DNA of 64,000 nucleotides, from NCBI GenBank assembly GCA_964594125.1, contig CAZQLL010000003.1, positions 62,001-126,000 on the forward strand, read 5' to 3'. Below, piece after piece: positions 16,764-24,284 of the stretch (positions within the stretch are counted from its first letter, which is position 1; each line of letters starts with the position of its first letter). Position numbers and translations under genes: made by a program. Below the pieces are notes generated by a model that was not told the DNA's origin, searched no databases, and saw only the letters and a list, made by a program, of their open reading frames with translations. The stretch is from CAVRZJ01 sp964594125. GTDB lineage: Bacteria > Acidobacteriota > Thermoanaerobaculia > Thermoanaerobaculales > Thermoanaerobaculaceae.

Positions 16764-17110
16764 CGCGGCCTCCGCAGCGCGGCGGCGGCCAGGCCGAGCG
16801 CGGCGCCGACGGCGTCAGCGAAGACGTCACGCCACTGGGCGGCGCGCGCCGGGACCGCCGACTGCAGCACTTCGAGCAGCCCGCCGTGGCCCGCCGCGTA
16901 GGCGCCGGCCCACGCCGCCGCCGGCCGCAGCGCGAGGTGCAGCGCCGAGCGCTGCGACAGGAACGCGAGGGCGGCGTAGGTCGCGCCGTGCGTCGACCAG
17001 TCGGGGGCCCGGCGGAACGCCGCGGGGACGCTTGGGCGGGTGCCGACGACGAGCACCGCAATCGAGAGCAGCGCCGTCGCCACCAGCGTCAGCGTGCGGC
17101 GGTCAGCCAT
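16760..17110 (-). CDS. VanZ-like membrane protein
   Basis: This 116-residue protein has an N-terminal membrane helix (TLTLVATALLSIAVLVVG). It then shows the VanZ pattern of a His in a short helix (DWSTHGATYAALAFL, about 38-52), the helix-forming GGLLEVLQ...AQWRDVFADAVGAALG (about 80-107) with conserved E and D, and a basic C-terminus. VanZ-like proteins are small polytopic membrane proteins of mostly unknown function, one of which gives low-level teicoplanin resistance. It is the first gene of a vanZ-lpxB pair. A stretch with two GC-rich repeats lies just upstream. Confidence 0.75.
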   Translation of the reverse strand: MADRRTLTLVATALLSIAVLVVGTRPSVPAAFRRAPDWSTHGATYAALAFLSQRSALHLALRPAAAWAGAYAAGHGGLLEVLQSAVPARAAQWRDVFADAVGAALGLAAAALRRPR

Positions 17111-17134
17111 GGCTCATCGAGCCCCGCCCGAAGA

Positions 17135-17206
17135 TGCGGGAGCGCAGGCGCCCTCGCCCGCGCGTTGGCCCGAAACTTCGGGAGCGCGGGCGCCCTCGCC
17201 CGCGCA
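17135..17206. repeat. Two direct copies of a GC-rich 27-bp repeat
   Basis: Copies at about 17137-17164 and 17179-17205 share CGGGAGCGCrGGCGCCCTCG followed by CCCGCGC. The same element in opposite orientation ends each of the two hairpin units at 9.9-10.1 kb, so it is a dispersed family. Confidence 0.65.
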
Positions 17207-17319
17207 GTCGCCGCCGCGGACGGCACCCCGCCCGGCGAGGGCGACGGCCTTCCGAGTGATCTTCGTGGGCTGCAACGCAGGTCGCCTCATCGGTCGTGTC
17301 CGGCGGCCGTCCCGGCCGC

Positions 17320-17499
17320 CTACGAGCGCGGGAACGGGTACATCAGCCAGCCGAGCGCGATCGCGCCGGCCGCCAGTGCGACGAACACCTTCCAGAAGTA
17401 GCGCCAGCGCACCGCCCGCTCCCGCTTCCACAGGAACGCGAAGAACACCGCGATGAGCAGCGCGTGCAGCAGCATCAGCGAGAGGTGGTCGACGGGCAT
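17320..17499 (-). CDS. Small membrane protein
   Basis: This 59-residue protein reads MPVDHLSLMLLHALLIAVFF, then a basic loop (WKRERAVRWRYFWK), then VFVALAAGAIALGWLMYPF. It has two predicted membrane helices with the loop probably cytoplasmic. I do not recognise the family. Its ATG overlaps the last base of the DUF6677 gene stop, so it is probably translated with it. Confidence 0.6.
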   Translation of the reverse strand: MPVDHLSLMLLHALLIAVFFAFLWKRERAVRWRYFWKVFVALAAGAIALGWLMYPFPRS

Positions 17500-17906
17500 C
17501 AGTCCTTCCGGCCGGCGGCGATGTCGTGGGTGTCGAGCACGAGCAGCAGGTTCATCATCCCGGCGGTGAGCAGGAAGGTGTTGCCGTACTCCCACGACAC
17601 GGCGGTGACGACGCCCTCGCCCAGGTGCGCGAGGCGCGCCGCGAAGAAGAGGAGGCCCGAGCCGAGGTTGGCGAACGCCGCGAGGTAGGAGAGCGGGTCG
17701 CCGGCTCGCGGCATGATCAGCTCGCCCTCGATGAGGATGCCGGTGACGAACCCCACCACGATCACGGCGGCGAACACCGCGGCGCGCGTGCGCTTGCCGA
17801 GCAGCAGGTGGCCGAGCCCGGGCACCAGCCAGGCGAGCAGCAGCAGCACCGCCGGCGGCATCCGGCGGCCCGGCGGCAGCGGAGCCTCAGCGCCGCGCGC
17901 CGGCAT
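17499..17906 (-). CDS. DUF6677 family membrane protein
   Basis: This 135-residue protein has about four membrane segments. The first contains LAWLVPGLGHLLLGKRTRAA (about 24-43), the P-G-x-G-H-x-x-x-G motif of DUF6677 and related small membrane proteins. A conserved loop GDPLSYLAAFANLGSGLLFF and a TAVSWEYGNTFLLTAGMMNL segment follow. DUF6677 is mostly reported from Acidobacteriota, which supports the taxonomic guess. Function is unknown. It overlaps the HIT gene by 20 bp upstream and the small membrane protein downstream, so the three genes form one unit. Confidence 0.75.
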   Translation of the reverse strand: MPARGAEAPLPPGRRMPPAVLLLLAWLVPGLGHLLLGKRTRAAVFAAVIVVGFVTGILIEGELIMPRAGDPLSYLAAFANLGSGLLFFAARLAHLGEGVVTAVSWEYGNTFLLTAGMMNLLLVLDTHDIAAGRKD

Positions 17907-18384
17907 CGCCGTCCTCCAGCGCGGCCGCGAGCTTGCGCCGCGTGTCCTCGAGGTCCTCCGGGATCACACGCACCCCTCCCGAGACGGTCATGAAGCTGGT
18001 GTCGCCGCGCCACCGCGGCACGACGTGGAGATGCAGGTGGTCGGCGATGCCGGCGCCCGCGGCCTCGCCCAGGTTGAACCCGATGTTGAACCCGTGCGGG
18101 CGGTAAATGCCGCGCAGCGCGCCGACGACGCGCTGCGCCAGGACCATCATCTCGGCGAGCGCGGCGGCGTCGAGGTCGCCGATCTCGGCGACGTGCCGGC
18201 ACGGCGCCACCATCGCGTGTCCGGAGGTGTACGGGAAGCGGTTGAGCATGACGAACGCGTCGCAGCCCTTGAGGACCGTGAGCTCGTCCGGGCCGCCCGC
18301 GGCGGCGGCGCAGAAGATGCAGCCCGAGGGCGCGTCGGCGTGGGACACGTAGGTGAACCGCCAGGGGGCGAAGAGGTGCTGCAC
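17887..18384 (-). CDS. HIT family nucleotide hydrolase
   Basis: This 165-residue histidine-triad protein ends its core with DHLHLHVVPRW (about 118-128), the catalytic H-x-H-x-H. An N-terminal CIFC pair (Cys 20 and 23), probably for zinc, and VMLNRFPYTSGHAMVAPCRH complete the Ap4A-phosphorylase-like/HIT domain. It would hydrolyse nucleotide conjugates such as diadenosine polyphosphates or AMP-linked compounds in the cytoplasm. The GTG at 18384 follows GGGGAGGGG. It starts 12 bp after the HU gene stop, so both belong to the cmk-rpsA-HU series on this strand. Confidence 0.9.
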   Translation of the reverse strand: MQHLFAPWRFTYVSHADAPSGCIFCAAAAGGPDELTVLKGCDAFVMLNRFPYTSGHAMVAPCRHVAEIGDLDAAALAEMMVLAQRVVGALRGIYRPHGFNIGFNLGEAAGAGIADHLHLHVVPRWRGDTSFMTVSGGVRVIPEDLEDTRRKLAAALEDGDAGARR

Positions 18385-18395
18385 CCCTCCCCCGC

Positions 18396-18671
18396 TCAGC
18401 CGCCGAGGACCTCGCGGAGCTGTTTGCCGGGTTTGAAGTAGGGGACGACCTTCGAGGGGACCGCAACGCGCGCCCCGGTGCGCGGGTTGCGTCCCTGGCG
18501 GGCGTGGCGCTTGCGGGTGCGGAACGATCCGAAGCCGCGCAGCTCCACCTTCTCGCCCTCGCCGATCGCGTCGATCACGCCGTCGAGCACGATGGCGAGC
18601 GTTTGCGCCGCCTCGCGCCGCGTCAGACCGACCTCGTCGGCGAGTGCCCTCACGATGTCCGCTTTCGTCAT
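18396..18671 (-). CDS. HU/IHF family DNA-binding protein
   Basis: This 91-residue histone-like protein begins MTKADIVRALADEVGLTRRE, the HU/IHF helical dimer part. GFGSFRTRKRHARQGRNPRT (about 47-66) is the beta-arm signature, with the conserved R-x-G-R-N-P. It bends DNA as a dimer. Its place directly after rpsA is the position of ihfB in proteobacteria, so an IHF-like role is reasonable, although HU cannot be excluded. CAGGAGGAG stands before the ATG. The spacing to rpsA is 69 bp. Confidence 0.92.
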   Translation of the reverse strand: MTKADIVRALADEVGLTRREAAQTLAIVLDGVIDAIGEGEKVELRGFGSFRTRKRHARQGRNPRTGARVAVPSKVVPYFKPGKQLREVLGG

Positions 18672-18740
18672 TGCTCGAGCTCCTCCTGAAAGAGAAAGGA
18701 AACCGCCGGAGGCGGGCGCCGGGCGCGCGCCTCCGCCCCG

Positions 18741-20489
18741 CTAGTGTGCGCCGTTGTCCTCGCCGAGGTCGCCGCTGTCCGCCTGCTCGGGCACCGACTC
18801 GGGCGCGAGGTCCTCGGCGTCCTGCTCGGGGGCCGCGCCGGCGAGCGCCGACGGGTCGGGCTGCGGGATGCCGCGCAGCGAAAGCCCGATGCGCTTCTCG
18901 TTCCAGTCGACGCGGATCAGCCGGCAGCGCACCGCTTGGCCGCGCGAGAAGGCGCCGGCCAGCGGCTGGGTGCCGTGGCGCTCGACCTCGGAGACGTGGC
19001 ACAACCCCTCGACGCCCGGTGCCAGCTCGATGAACAGGCCGAAGTCCGTGATGTTGGTGACGTAGCCGTTGACCTCGTCGCCGACCTGGTGAGCGGTGGC
19101 GAACTGGTCCCACTCGCTCGGCAGCAGCTCCTTGAGCGAGAGTGAGATCCGCTGATTGGCGACGTCCATGGAGATGATCAGCGCCTCGACCTCCTGGCCC
19201 TTCTGGACGACCTCCGAGGGGTGCGCGATGCGCCGCGACCACGCCATGTCGGAGACGTGGATGAGGCCGTCCACTCCCGGCTCGAGCTCGACGAACGCGC
19301 CGAAGTCGGTGAGGTTGCGCACGGTGCCGCGCACCTTGGCGCCGACGCGCGTGCGCGCCGCGAAGTCCTCCCACGGGTTGGGCTCGGCCTGGCGCAGGGA
19401 AAGCGAGAGCCGGCGCTTGTCGATGTCGACCTCGGTGACGACGACCTCGACCTCCTTGCCGCTCTGCAGGAAGCTCTTCGGGTTCTTGATCTTCTTCGTC
19501 CACGACATCTCGGAGACGTGGATCAGTCCCTCCACGCCCTCCTCGAGCTCGACGAACGCACCGTAGTCGACGACGTTGGTGACCTTGCCGGCGATCTTCT
19601 TGCCGACCGGGTAGCGCGCCTCGACGTGCGTCCACGGGTCCTCGAAGCGCTGGCGGTAGCCGAGCGAGACCCGCTCCTTCTCGCGGTCGATGCGCAGCAC
19701 CACGACCTTGACCTCGTCGGCGACTTTGAAGTACTCGGACGGGTGGCCGACGCGCCCCCACGAGATGTCGGTGACGTGCAGGAGGCCGTCGATGCCGCCG
19801 AGGTCGATGAACACGCCGTAGTCGGTGATGTTCTTCACCCGGCCGGTGACGACCATCCCTTCCTCGATGCGGGCGAGCGTCTCGTCCTTCTGGTGGGTGA
19901 GCTGCGTCTCGAGGATCGCCTTGCGCGACAGGACGACGTTGGCGCGGCGGCGGTCGAAGTTGATGATCTTGCCTTCGACCTCCTCGCCGATGTAGTCCTC
20001 GAGCCGGCGGGTCGGCCGCATGTCGACCAGCGATCCCGGCAGGAACGCGCGCACGCCGATGTCGACCGCGAGGCCGCCCTTGACGCGCTCGAGCACGCGG
20101 CCCTTGACGATGGTGCCGTCGCGGTACGCCGTCTCGAGCACCTCCCACACCCGCATCCGCGCCGCGCGCTCGCGCGACAGGCGGATCTCGCCGAGCCCCT
20201 CGTCGAAGCGCTCCACGAGAACGTCCACTTCATCGCCAGGCTTCACCGTGACGCGCCCCTGGCGGTCGCTGAACTCGGCCCGCGGGATCATCCCCTCCGA
20301 CTTGAAGCCGATGTCCACGACCACGTCGTTGTCGGTGACCGAGACCACCGTGCCCCGCACCACATCGCCCTCGCGCAGGTGCTGGAACGACTCCTCGACC
20401 AGCTCGCGGAGGTTGTTGCGGGTGAGCTTCGAGCCTCCTTCCTCTCGTGCGGGCGCGTTCTGTTGGTTGTTGTCCTGACTGTTGACCAC
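18741..20489 (-). CDS. rpsA: 30S ribosomal protein S1
   Basis: This 582-residue protein contains about six S1 RNA-binding repeats, with recurring G-x-V-x-x-[IV]-x-[DN]-[YF]-G-x-F-[IV] and [GD]-G-L-x-H-[IV]-S patterns (for example DYGVFIDLGGIDGLLHVTDI and DYGAFVELEEGVEGLIHVSE). It feeds mRNA to the 30S subunit during initiation. The acidic C-terminus (PESVPEQADSGDLGEDNGAH) is a lineage tail. The GTG at 20489 after GGGAGGCCC is the preferred start; an in-frame ATG lies 33 bp upstream. Its promoter at 20549-20578 has an inverted repeat at the transcription start. It lies between the beta-module gene and the HU gene. Confidence 0.95.
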   Translation of the reverse strand: MVNSQDNNQQNAPAREEGGSKLTRNNLRELVEESFQHLREGDVVRGTVVSVTDNDVVVDIGFKSEGMIPRAEFSDRQGRVTVKPGDEVDVLVERFDEGLGEIRLSRERAARMRVWEVLETAYRDGTIVKGRVLERVKGGLAVDIGVRAFLPGSLVDMRPTRRLEDYIGEEVEGKIINFDRRRANVVLSRKAILETQLTHQKDETLARIEEGMVVTGRVKNITDYGVFIDLGGIDGLLHVTDISWGRVGHPSEYFKVADEVKVVVLRIDREKERVSLGYRQRFEDPWTHVEARYPVGKKIAGKVTNVVDYGAFVELEEGVEGLIHVSEMSWTKKIKNPKSFLQSGKEVEVVVTEVDIDKRRLSLSLRQAEPNPWEDFAARTRVGAKVRGTVRNLTDFGAFVELEPGVDGLIHVSDMAWSRRIAHPSEVVQKGQEVEALIISMDVANQRISLSLKELLPSEWDQFATAHQVGDEVNGYVTNITDFGLFIELAPGVEGLCHVSEVERHGTQPLAGAFSRGQAVRCRLIRVDWNEKRIGLSLRGIPQPDPSALAGAAPEQDAEDLAPESVPEQADSGDLGEDNGAH

Positions 20490-20533
20490 CGGGCCTCCCT
20501 GGCGATGCCCGAAAGGGGGCATCTAACTGCTTA

Positions 20534-20549
20534 TTTCACAAGCGTGAAA
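20534..20549 (-). promoter_or_regulatory. Near-palindromic operator at the rpsA promoter
   Basis: On the minus strand it reads TTTCACGCTTGTGAAA. It begins on the last base of the -10 box and so covers the transcription start. Its twin TTTCACACTTGTGAAG occupies the same place at the porin promoter (22695-22710). Confidence 0.6.
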
Positions 20550-20578
20550 CTATAGCGGTGCGCGCGTTCCCCCGTCAA
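20549..20578 (-). promoter_or_regulatory. Sigma70-type promoter of rpsA
   Basis: On the minus strand TTGACG (20578-20573) and TATAGT (20554-20549) are separated by 18 bp. The leader to the GTG at 20489 is about 50 bases. Confidence 0.7.
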
Positions 20579-20865
20579 TAGCCGCGTTGCGGCCGCAACG
20601 GCCCTCGCCGCGACTGTCCGGCGACCCGCGAGGGCCGAGGGAGGAGCGGGTCGACCCCTTGCGGCCGGCGTCGGAAACCCGCGGCTGACGAGCAACGATC
20701 GCACGTCGGCCGGCGAGAGCCGGAGGCAGGCCGATACTCCGCTGCGGGACCACCTCGCTGCCCCGGGGGACCTTCTGCCCAGGAGTCGTCCGGCGGGACG
20801 CGCTGGCGCGCAGGAGCGTGGCGCGGGCCGCTGGTGGCGGCGCCGCCCGCCGGGCGCGCGCGGCG
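20579..20865. other. Gene-free stretch between rpsA promoter and beta-module gene
   Basis: No supported gene. The stretch is very G+C-rich and separates the end of the beta-module gene from the rpsA promoter, so rpsA can be transcribed independently of cmk. No clear terminator with a T-run is seen. Confidence 0.35.
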
Positions 20866-21729
20866 TCAGGACTTCGGGACGAAACGGACGTGCGAGAGGA
20901 CGACGCCGAGCTCGCGAGTGTCGGCGGAGCCCCCCTCCTTCGCCGGGCAGAACGGCGTCGCTCTGAGCTCGAGCTCGACTCCGCCCCTGGCCACCATCGC
21001 GGCGGTGACCGGGACGTCGACCGTGATCGGGTCGTGGCCGATCTCGACGGGGCCGGTGACGTTCTTGCCGAGCACGGCGATCTCGAGCGCCGGCGGCTTC
21101 GGCCGCGGCGCCCACAGGCGGAGCGTCAGCGTACCCGGTCCGGCCGGGACGAACAGCTTGGCCAGCGGCTTGGTCCAGACGCCGCGGCCCTCCGGGAAAA
21201 CCTCCGCGTCGAGCAGCCCGGTCGCCTTGATCAGCGAGCGCTGGCGGTCTTCCTCGGACGCCACCGCGCCGGCCCAGCGCACCCCCTGGCCGACCGCGCG
21301 CACGCCGAAGAGCTGCACCGACAGCGGCCTGAGGTCGCGGTCGGACGGCACGTACCCCTGGGCGCGCGCGAACTGCAGGCGGCCCTTGCCGTCGGCCGCC
21401 GCGAGCTCCTCGGCGACCCAGTACCGCTTGCGCGGCGTGCCGCCGTCGATCTGCATCGCCTTCTTGCCGTTGACCACGATCTCGAGCGGCGCCGCCCCGC
21501 GGTGCGGCATCAGGTCCAGCTCGAGCCGGGTGCCGCGCGGCAGCGGCGGCAGCGTCACCTCGGCGGCGGCGCCTCCCCAGACGAACCACTCCCCGTTCGG
21601 CGCCCGCTCCGGCTCCCACCAGTCCTTCGCCAGCGCGGCGCTGCCGGATTGAACCAGCTCACCCCACTCGTCGGCGACCGGAGGCCGCGCCGCGGCCGCC
21701 TGCGGGTCCTGCTCCTGGGTCTTTGCCAC
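20866..21729 (-). CDS. Soluble two-module beta protein, paralogous to the glycosyltransferase C-terminus
   Basis: This 287-residue protein has no signal peptide or membrane segment; it starts at a GTG (VAKTQEQDPQAAAARPP) after GGAGGAGG. Residues about 45-160 match module A of the protein at 12763-15471 (FVWGGAAAEVTLPPLPRGTR against FVWGGTQASVLLPPLPAGTG). Residues about 165-285 match its module B (LRLWAPRPKPPALEI, then GGVELELRATPFCP and ELGVVLSHVRFVP). The fold is unknown but looks beta-sandwich-like. It sits between cmk and rpsA, a slot with no such gene in well-known genomes. The family has no name that I can give. Function is unknown; carbohydrate or glycan binding is a guess from the paralogue. 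Confidence 0.6.
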   Translation of the reverse strand: MAKTQEQDPQAAAARPPVADEWGELVQSGSAALAKDWWEPERAPNGEWFVWGGAAAEVTLPPLPRGTRLELDLMPHRGAAPLEIVVNGKKAMQIDGGTPRKRYWVAEELAAADGKGRLQFARAQGYVPSDRDLRPLSVQLFGVRAVGQGVRWAGAVASEEDRQRSLIKATGLLDAEVFPEGRGVWTKPLAKLFVPAGPGTLTLRLWAPRPKPPALEIAVLGKNVTGPVEIGHDPITVDVPVTAAMVARGGVELELRATPFCPAKEGGSADTRELGVVLSHVRFVPKS

Positions 21730-21788
21730 TGGGCCTCCTCCAAGATACGCAATGAACGACACTTAGCCGCGCCGAAGCGGGCTTTCGA

Positions 21789-22499
21789 CTATACCGACCG
21801 GCGGCGCGAGCTGTCAAGCTCGCCGGCGATCATCGCGAGCAGCCTCTCCACCACCTCGGCGAGCGTCAGCCCGCTCGTGTCGACGATCCGCGCGTCGCTC
21901 GCCGGCACGAGCGGCGAGTCGGCTCGCGAGGTGTCCCGGTGGTCGCGCTCGCACTGCTCCACCATGACCTCCTCCCACGTCGTCCGCACCCCGCGCGCCG
22001 CGAGCTCGGCGAAGCGGCGCCGCGCGCGGACCTCCGGCGAGGCGGTGAGGAAGAACTTGAAGCGCGCCGCGGGAAACACCACCGTACCGATGTCGCGTCC
22101 CTCGACGACGCCGCCGCGCACGGCGGCCAGCTCGCGCTGCCGGGGAACCAGCGCACGCCGCACCGCCGGCACCGCCGAGACGAGCGAGGCATCCTTCGAC
22201 CCCTCCGGCGTGCGCAGAGCGGCGGTCACGTCCTCGTCGCCGAGCAGGACGCGCTGCGCCCGCGGGTCGCCCGCGAAGCGCACGTCGAGCGTGCGCGCGA
22301 TCTCGCCGAGGCGCGCGGCGGCGGCCTCGCCGAACGGGGGGACGATCCCGGCGCGGCGGGCCAGCAGGCCGACGCAGCGGTACATCGCGCCGGTATCGAG
22401 GTACGGCAGCGAGAGCCTGAACGCCAGCTCGCGCGCCGCCGCCGACTTGCCGGCGCCGGCAGGCCCGTCGATCGCGACGATCACAGCGCCCTCGCCCAC
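21789..22499 (-). CDS. cmk: Cytidylate kinase
   Basis: This 236-residue nucleoside monophosphate kinase phosphorylates CMP and dCMP. The P-loop is IDGPAGAGKS at about 10-19. SLPYLDTGAMYRCVGLL (about 30-46) is the CMP-binding start. VVEGRDIGTVVFPAARFKFF (about 132-151) is the conserved R-D-I-G-T motif. RRRFAEL with EVMVEQCERDHRDTSRADSP follows as the lid and base-binding region. The length is normal. It is upstream of the beta-module gene and rpsA, the classic cmk-rpsA order with one gene inserted. It diverges from the porin gene. Confidence 0.94.
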   Translation of the reverse strand: MGEGAVIVAIDGPAGAGKSAAARELAFRLSLPYLDTGAMYRCVGLLARRAGIVPPFGEAAAARLGEIARTLDVRFAGDPRAQRVLLGDEDVTAALRTPEGSKDASLVSAVPAVRRALVPRQRELAAVRGGVVEGRDIGTVVFPAARFKFFLTASPEVRARRRFAELAARGVRTTWEEVMVEQCERDHRDTSRADSPLVPASDARIVDTSGLTLAEVVERLLAMIAGELDSSRRRSV

Positions 22500-22661
22500 G
22501 CCGGGAGTCTAGCGCGGCCGCGACCGGGCATCGGGCACCATCGCCGCCGTGCGCGCCCACCTCGCCGCCGCCATGACCAGCGCCGAGCGCGACTCCGCCG
22601 CGATCGCCGCACTCTTCTCGCGTGACGCCCGGGGCGGCGTCGCGGCCGGGCGCCTCGCCGT

Positions 22662-22710
22662 CTTCACATGATCTTCACACTTCAGGGGTATCTTTTTCAC
22701 ACTTGTGAAG
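22662..22710 (+). promoter_or_regulatory. Pho-box-like repeats, -10 box and operator of the porin gene
   Basis: TTCACA occurs at 22663, 22674 and 22696. The first two are exactly 11 bp apart and the third two further turns on, the spacing of PhoB half-sites. TATCTT at 22689-22694 is a -10 box; its -35 position is occupied by the repeats, as in activator-dependent Pho promoters. TTTCACACTTGTGAAG at 22695-22710 follows and matches the rpsA operator at 14 of 16 bases. Confidence 0.65.
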
Positions 22711-22752
22711 GGCCGGCTCACGGCCCGACGCAGCGCCCAGGGAGGGGTCGAT

Positions 22753-24108
22753 ATGGTCGAGAGACGGGAAGAGCCCGCCGGCTGGCGAGCCGGCGCGACG
22801 CCGGTGCGGGTCGCGGTGCTGATGCTGGCGGTCGCAGCGGCGCTCCACGCCGCGCCTGCCGCCGCGCAGGTCAAGGGCCTCTACTACAAGGAGGCGGAAA
22901 AGGACGGCCGGGTCTACGTCTTCAACACGCCCGAGAAGTACAGGCTGTGGCAGGCATCCGGCGACATGGGGACGTCGATCACGCTGATCGGGTTCGGCCC
23001 CAACGGCGAGACCGTGGTGGCGGAGAACGAGACGGCGATCGACCTGTACGCGTTCCGCCACAACCTGCCAGCCTGGGAGCGTCCGACGCCGGAGCTTCCG
23101 AAACCGGCCCCGAGCTATCCGCAGGTCAAGCTGGGCGCGCTCTGGTACCTCTCGTACCAGGACGGCGCATCGGCCGGCGCGGACTACTCGAAATTCGTCA
23201 TCAAGCGCGGCTACATCAACGTCGACGCCAACATCAGCTCGTTCATGTCGGCGCGCATCACGCCGGACACCACGCAGGACTCCACGGGCGACATCAAGGT
23301 GCGCCTGAAGTACGCCTACGCGAAGTTCCAGAAGCCCTCGCTCGGCTACATCACCAAGCCGTTCGTCGAGGTCGGCGTCGTCCACATGCCGTGGCTCGAC
23401 TACGAGGAACACATCAACCTGTACCGCATGCAGGACACGATGTTCATGGAGCGCAATGGCCTGTTCAACTCGGCCGACTTCGGCGTGACGTTCGTCGGGC
23501 TGCTCGGGCAGGAGCTGCCCGAGGACTACCAGAAGGCGGTGAGCAAGGACTACCCGGGGCGCCGCGGCTCGTTCGCGATCGGAGTCTACAACGGCGGCGG
23601 CTACCACGCCTCCGAGAAGAACTCCGACAAGCCGATCGAGGGGCGCCTGAGCTATCGGCCGCTGCCCGACTCGCTGCCCGGCCTGCAGCTCTCCTACTTC
23701 GGAATCCGCGGCAAGGGGAACACCGAGGCCGAGCCCGACTGGGAGGTCGACTCGCTCATGGCGAGCTACGAGAGCCGCTACCTGGTCGCCACCGGCACCT
23801 GGTACGACGGCGCCGGCAACCAGAAGGGCGACGCCGTCGACTCTCGCGGCGAGGCGCTGGAGCGCGACGGTTGGTCTTTGTTCGCCGAGGGCAGGCTGCA
23901 CCCGCGCTGGAGCGTGATCGCGCGCTACGACAGCTTCGACCCCGACAAGGCGGTCGAGCACGACGACCAGGTCCGCACGATCGCCGGCGTTGCGTTCCAC
24001 CTCGGCAAGGGCAACACCGTGCTCCTCGACTACGACGTCGTCGACTTCGAGAGAGCCGGCAGGTCGGACGACTCGCGCGTCCAGCTCACGTTGCAGGTCA
24101 AGTACTGA
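22753..24108 (+). CDS. Phosphate-selective-type outer-membrane porin (OprO/OprP-like)
   Basis: This 451-residue outer-membrane beta-barrel has a signal peptide (VRVAVLMLAVAAALHAAPAAAQ, cleavage near residue 38). A short N-terminal domain (VKGLYYKEAEKDGRVYVFNT) is followed by barrel strands rich in alternating aromatic residues, such as FVIKRGYINVDANISSFMSA. It ends with the terminal strand RVQLTLQVKY with an aromatic last residue, as needed for BamA-dependent insertion. The strand pattern and length resemble the OprO/OprP phosphate-porin family. The Pho-box-like promoter upstream supports a role in phosphate uptake under starvation; specificity is inferred. The ATG at 22753 follows GGAGGGG. 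No pst genes are adjacent. Confidence 0.75.
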   Translation: MVERREEPAGWRAGATPVRVAVLMLAVAAALHAAPAAAQVKGLYYKEAEKDGRVYVFNTPEKYRLWQASGDMGTSITLIGFGPNGETVVAENETAIDLYAFRHNLPAWERPTPELPKPAPSYPQVKLGALWYLSYQDGASAGADYSKFVIKRGYINVDANISSFMSARITPDTTQDSTGDIKVRLKYAYAKFQKPSLGYITKPFVEVGVVHMPWLDYEEHINLYRMQDTMFMERNGLFNSADFGVTFVGLLGQELPEDYQKAVSKDYPGRRGSFAIGVYNGGGYHASEKNSDKPIEGRLSYRPLPDSLPGLQLSYFGIRGKGNTEAEPDWEVDSLMASYESRYLVATGTWYDGAGNQKGDAVDSRGEALERDGWSLFAEGRLHPRWSVIARYDSFDPDKAVEHDDQVRTIAGVAFHLGKGNTVLLDYDVVDFERAGRSDDSRVQLTLQVKY

Positions 24109-24239
24109 CCGTCGCGAGCTCTGACCCGCTGCAGCGCGTCAGAGCTCGTGAAAAGAGGTCATCACACCCTCTGGCTGTCCGTCAGCGGGCGCGGCTGCCG
24201 CCTGCGGGAATACGGCGGACCGAGCGTCTGTTCAGGCGT

Positions 24240-24284
24240 GGTGGAAGGGGTATTCGACCTTCCACCGGGGTACTGCCTCGGTGG
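24240..24284 (+). promoter_or_regulatory. Competing stem-loops ahead of a terminator
   Basis: GGTGGAAGG (24240-24248) pairs with CCTTCCACC (24258-24266). CCACCG (24262-24267) can instead pair with CGGTGG (24279-24284), which shares two bases with the terminator stem at 24283. The three stems are therefore mutually exclusive in part, the layout of an attenuator. No known riboswitch class was recognised in the leader, so this may be chance in G+C-rich DNA. Confidence 0.35.

Noticed and set aside
12837..16901. Very long plus-strand open frame (over 1300 codons) across the glycosyltransferase and lpxB
   Set aside because: Its translation is Arg/Ala/Gly-rich with no domain. It is a G+C-driven shadow of the real genes in other frames.
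22500..22661. Small gene upstream of cmk
   Set aside because: The open frame here has Ala/Arg-rich shadow composition, and the stretch lies beside a regulatory array. No family pattern was seen.
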